From Streptomyces sp. NBC_00091 (GTDB lineage Bacteria > Actinomycetota > Actinomycetes > Streptomycetales > Streptomycetaceae), in assembly GCF_026343185.1 (NCBI RefSeq), contig NZ_JAPEMA010000001.1, positions 1,054,001 to 1,118,000 of the forward strand: a stretch of DNA of 64,000 nt, in the 5' to 3' direction. Below, piece after piece: positions 62,849 through 64,000 of this stretch. The notes under the pieces are model-generated. The model was not told the origin of the DNA. It saw only the letters and a program-made list of their open reading frames with translations, and did not search any database. Numbering within the stretch: position 1 is the first letter of the stretch; every line of letters begins with the position of its first letter. The position numbers were made by a program, and so were the translations under genes.

Positions 62849-63525
62849 GCCCGGACCTCCTCGCGGACGGGCCGCAGGCCGCCGCGGACCCCGTGCGCGC
62901 GGGCGTCGACGTACTCGGCAGTGAAGGAGCCCTCGTACCCGAAGAGCGGCCCGAAGCGGCGGTTGACCACCCGCACCCGGATCCGAAACCGACCGGTGGC
63001 GTCGTCGAAGGACTCGCGCACCTCCGCGTCGCCGCCGATCAGCTCGGGCACGCGGACGTCGACCGGGCCCTCGCGGAAGCGGTGCTCGCCGGAGCGGATG
63101 AGCAGCGAGCCGTCGGGCTCGGCGCTCATGTGCAGGTCGCTGGCGAGGTGCTGGTGGGTGCCCAGGTAGTCGAGGACGCAGTCGCGTTCGGGGCTGTGGA
63201 CCATCGTGGCGTCGAACCGGCGCGGCCCGTCCGGGAGCTGGAAGGTGCGGACGAAGGTGACGGTCTCCCGCCCGAAGCAGTCGGTGTAGGGGAGGTTCTC
63301 GATGACGAAGGGGATGTTCCGCCCTTCGCGCGGGACCAGGATGTTGCGGGTCCCGCCGAGCCGGAGGAAGGGCTTGACGAAGCTGCGGCCGTGCCAGATC
63401 CGCTCCATGGTGCCGCGGCCGACGCAGCCTTCCCCGCTGTCCAGGCCGACGGAGAAGCGGCGTTGGATCTGCGGGTGCAGACGGTCGAAGTCGGCGCCCA
63501 TGTGGGCCCGGAAGATGGAGGTCAC
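62845..63525 (-). CDS. DUF4166 domain protein
   Basis: 226 aa. The visible segments LHPQIQRRFSVGLDSGEGCVGRGTMERIWHG, FVIENLPYTDCFGRETVTFVRTF and DCVLDYLGTHQHLASDLH are characteristic of DUF4166 proteins, a mainly beta fold of unknown function. No signal or membrane segment is present. The GTG at 63525 (VTSIFRAHMGADFDR) overlaps the stop of the preceding gene at 63522 (GTGA), and its own stop overlaps the TetR start. The three genes are thus one translational unit. Confidence 0.82.
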   Translation of the reverse strand: MTSIFRAHMGADFDRLHPQIQRRFSVGLDSGEGCVGRGTMERIWHGRSFVKPFLRLGGTRNILVPREGRNIPFVIENLPYTDCFGRETVTFVRTFQLPDGPRRFDATMVHSPERDCVLDYLGTHQHLASDLHMSAEPDGSLLIRSGEHRFREGPVDVRVPELIGGDAEVRESFDDATGRFRIRVRVVNRRFGPLFGYEGSFTAEYVDARAHGVRGGLRPVREEVRA

Positions 63526-64000
63526 GACGGCTCCAGGGTGGTCAGCAGGCGGGGGGCGGGGGCGGCTGCGCGGCCGGGCGGCGTGCGCAGGCAGCGGCGG
63601 GCGGCCGGGGTGCCCGGCAGCGGCGGCAGCAGCAGCGCGGCGGCCAGTACGGGCAGCGCGGCGGCGGGCGGGGCGTACGCCAGGGCGGCGGCGCAGAGCA
63701 GGACGCGCAGGGCGGTCTCGGCGAGGGCCCGGGCGAGCGCGCGGCCGGGCGGGGTGCCGCGTTCGCACCACAGCCGCAGCCGGTCGAAGGACCAGGCGGT
63801 GCCCCAGCCCATGAGGGGACGGAACACCAGCCGGTCGGCGAGTGCGCCGAAGCGGCCCCACCGCGGCCGGTAGTCGTAGCCGGTGAGGAAGCGGATCCCG
63901 TCGGGGCCGGGGACGTAGCGCCAGTAGCCGCTGCCCTCGGCGAGCAGAGACAGCGGGTGGTCCGAGGCGAAGCGCAGGGCCGAGACCCGGGTCCCGTCGG
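63522..64000 (-). CDS. SRPBCC-like/membrane protein, C-terminal part (5' end outside the window)
   Basis: The reading frame is open from the window end to the stop at 63522 (159 codons). The first visible residues (RFASDHPLSLLAEGSG, YWRYVPGPDGIRFLTGYDYRPRWGRFGALADRLVFRPLMGW) form a polyketide-cyclase-like (SRPBCC) beta sheet ending, with the LFRPLMGW-type helix. The tail contains two hydrophobic segments (ALRVLLCAAALAYAPPAAALPVLAAALLLPP). Its stop overlaps the DUF4166 start. The function is unknown and the N-terminus lies outside the window. Confidence 0.7.
   Translation of the reverse strand, partial: DGTRVSALRFASDHPLSLLAEGSGYWRYVPGPDGIRFLTGYDYRPRWGRFGALADRLVFRPLMGWGTAWSFDRLRLWCERGTPPGRALARALAETALRVLLCAAALAYAPPAAALPVLAAALLLPPLPGTPAARRCLRTPPGRAAAPAPRLLTTLEPS

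Overview
The window is chromosomal DNA from a Streptomyces. The evidence is very high G+C with G/C at nearly every third codon position, frequent GTG and TTG starts, stop/start overlaps of the GTGA and ATGA type, and typical Streptomyces gene families (GlgE pathway, DUF6230/DUF6114 pair, IcmA, pfkA/pta/ackA/pyk block). From memory, the order of the core genes resembles the S. coelicolor region containing icmA, pyk, ackA, pta, pfkA and the glgE cluster. This was not checked by alignment.

Layout. (1) 1-5335: start of an enoyl-CoA hydratase gene, then two paralogous lipoprotein L,D-transpeptidases on either side of a large exported choice-of-anchor A/SpaA-repeat protein. (2) 5502-7775: glgX. (3) 7920-27277: an accessory surface-polysaccharide locus of Wzx/Wzy type. 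It holds a CDP-alcohol phosphotransferase and a cytidylyltransferase, two family-4 glycosyltransferases, a Wzz-like protein with a degenerate kinase domain, flippase, polymerase, acetyltransferase, GDP-mannose dehydratase, GDP-fucose synthase and a priming glycosylphosphotransferase, plus a lipoprotein and a large exported LamG protein. A 2.5-kb cassette (HD hydrolase, Nudix, HTH regulator, two tiny genes) sits inside it between an intact glycosyltransferase and a 283-bp, slightly diverged copy of that gene's 3' end. (4) 27661-30561: secreted M4 metalloprotease and a small exported protein. (5) 30850-42179: the alpha-glucan/trehalose block glgP, GNAT, glgE-treS-pep2-glgB. (6) 42169-43977: MerR regulator with thioredoxin, and an HTH regulator. 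(7) 44001-50124: pfkA, pta-ackA and pyk. (8) 50229-52797: DUF6230/DUF6114 secreted/membrane operon. (9) 53395-60424: thioredoxin-TPR protein, TetR, isobutyryl-CoA mutase large subunit (icmA), DUF3817, MarR, MFS exporter and an ArsR-like regulator. (10) 60425-62150: a degraded patch with half of a WecA/MraY-type gene, a small membrane protein, an IS5-type transposase remnant and a copy of an interspersed repeat. (11) 62207-64000: SRPBCC-like protein (partial), DUF4166 protein and TetR in one coupled operon.

How the genes work together. GlgP, GlgX, GlgB, TreS, Pep2 and GlgE form the trehalose-maltose-maltose-1-phosphate-alpha-glucan cycle. PfkA, Pyk, Pta and AckA are lower glycolysis and acetate overflow. 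The polysaccharide locus separates glgX from the rest of the glucan genes. Several regulator genes have a -10 box 6-7 nt before the start codon, which suggests leaderless mRNAs. Several clear inverted repeats that look like operators were found, notably upstream of icmA, between the thioredoxin-TPR and TetR genes, upstream of merR, and at the HTH/small-gene divergence. No rRNA, tRNA, CRISPR array or complete mobile element was seen.
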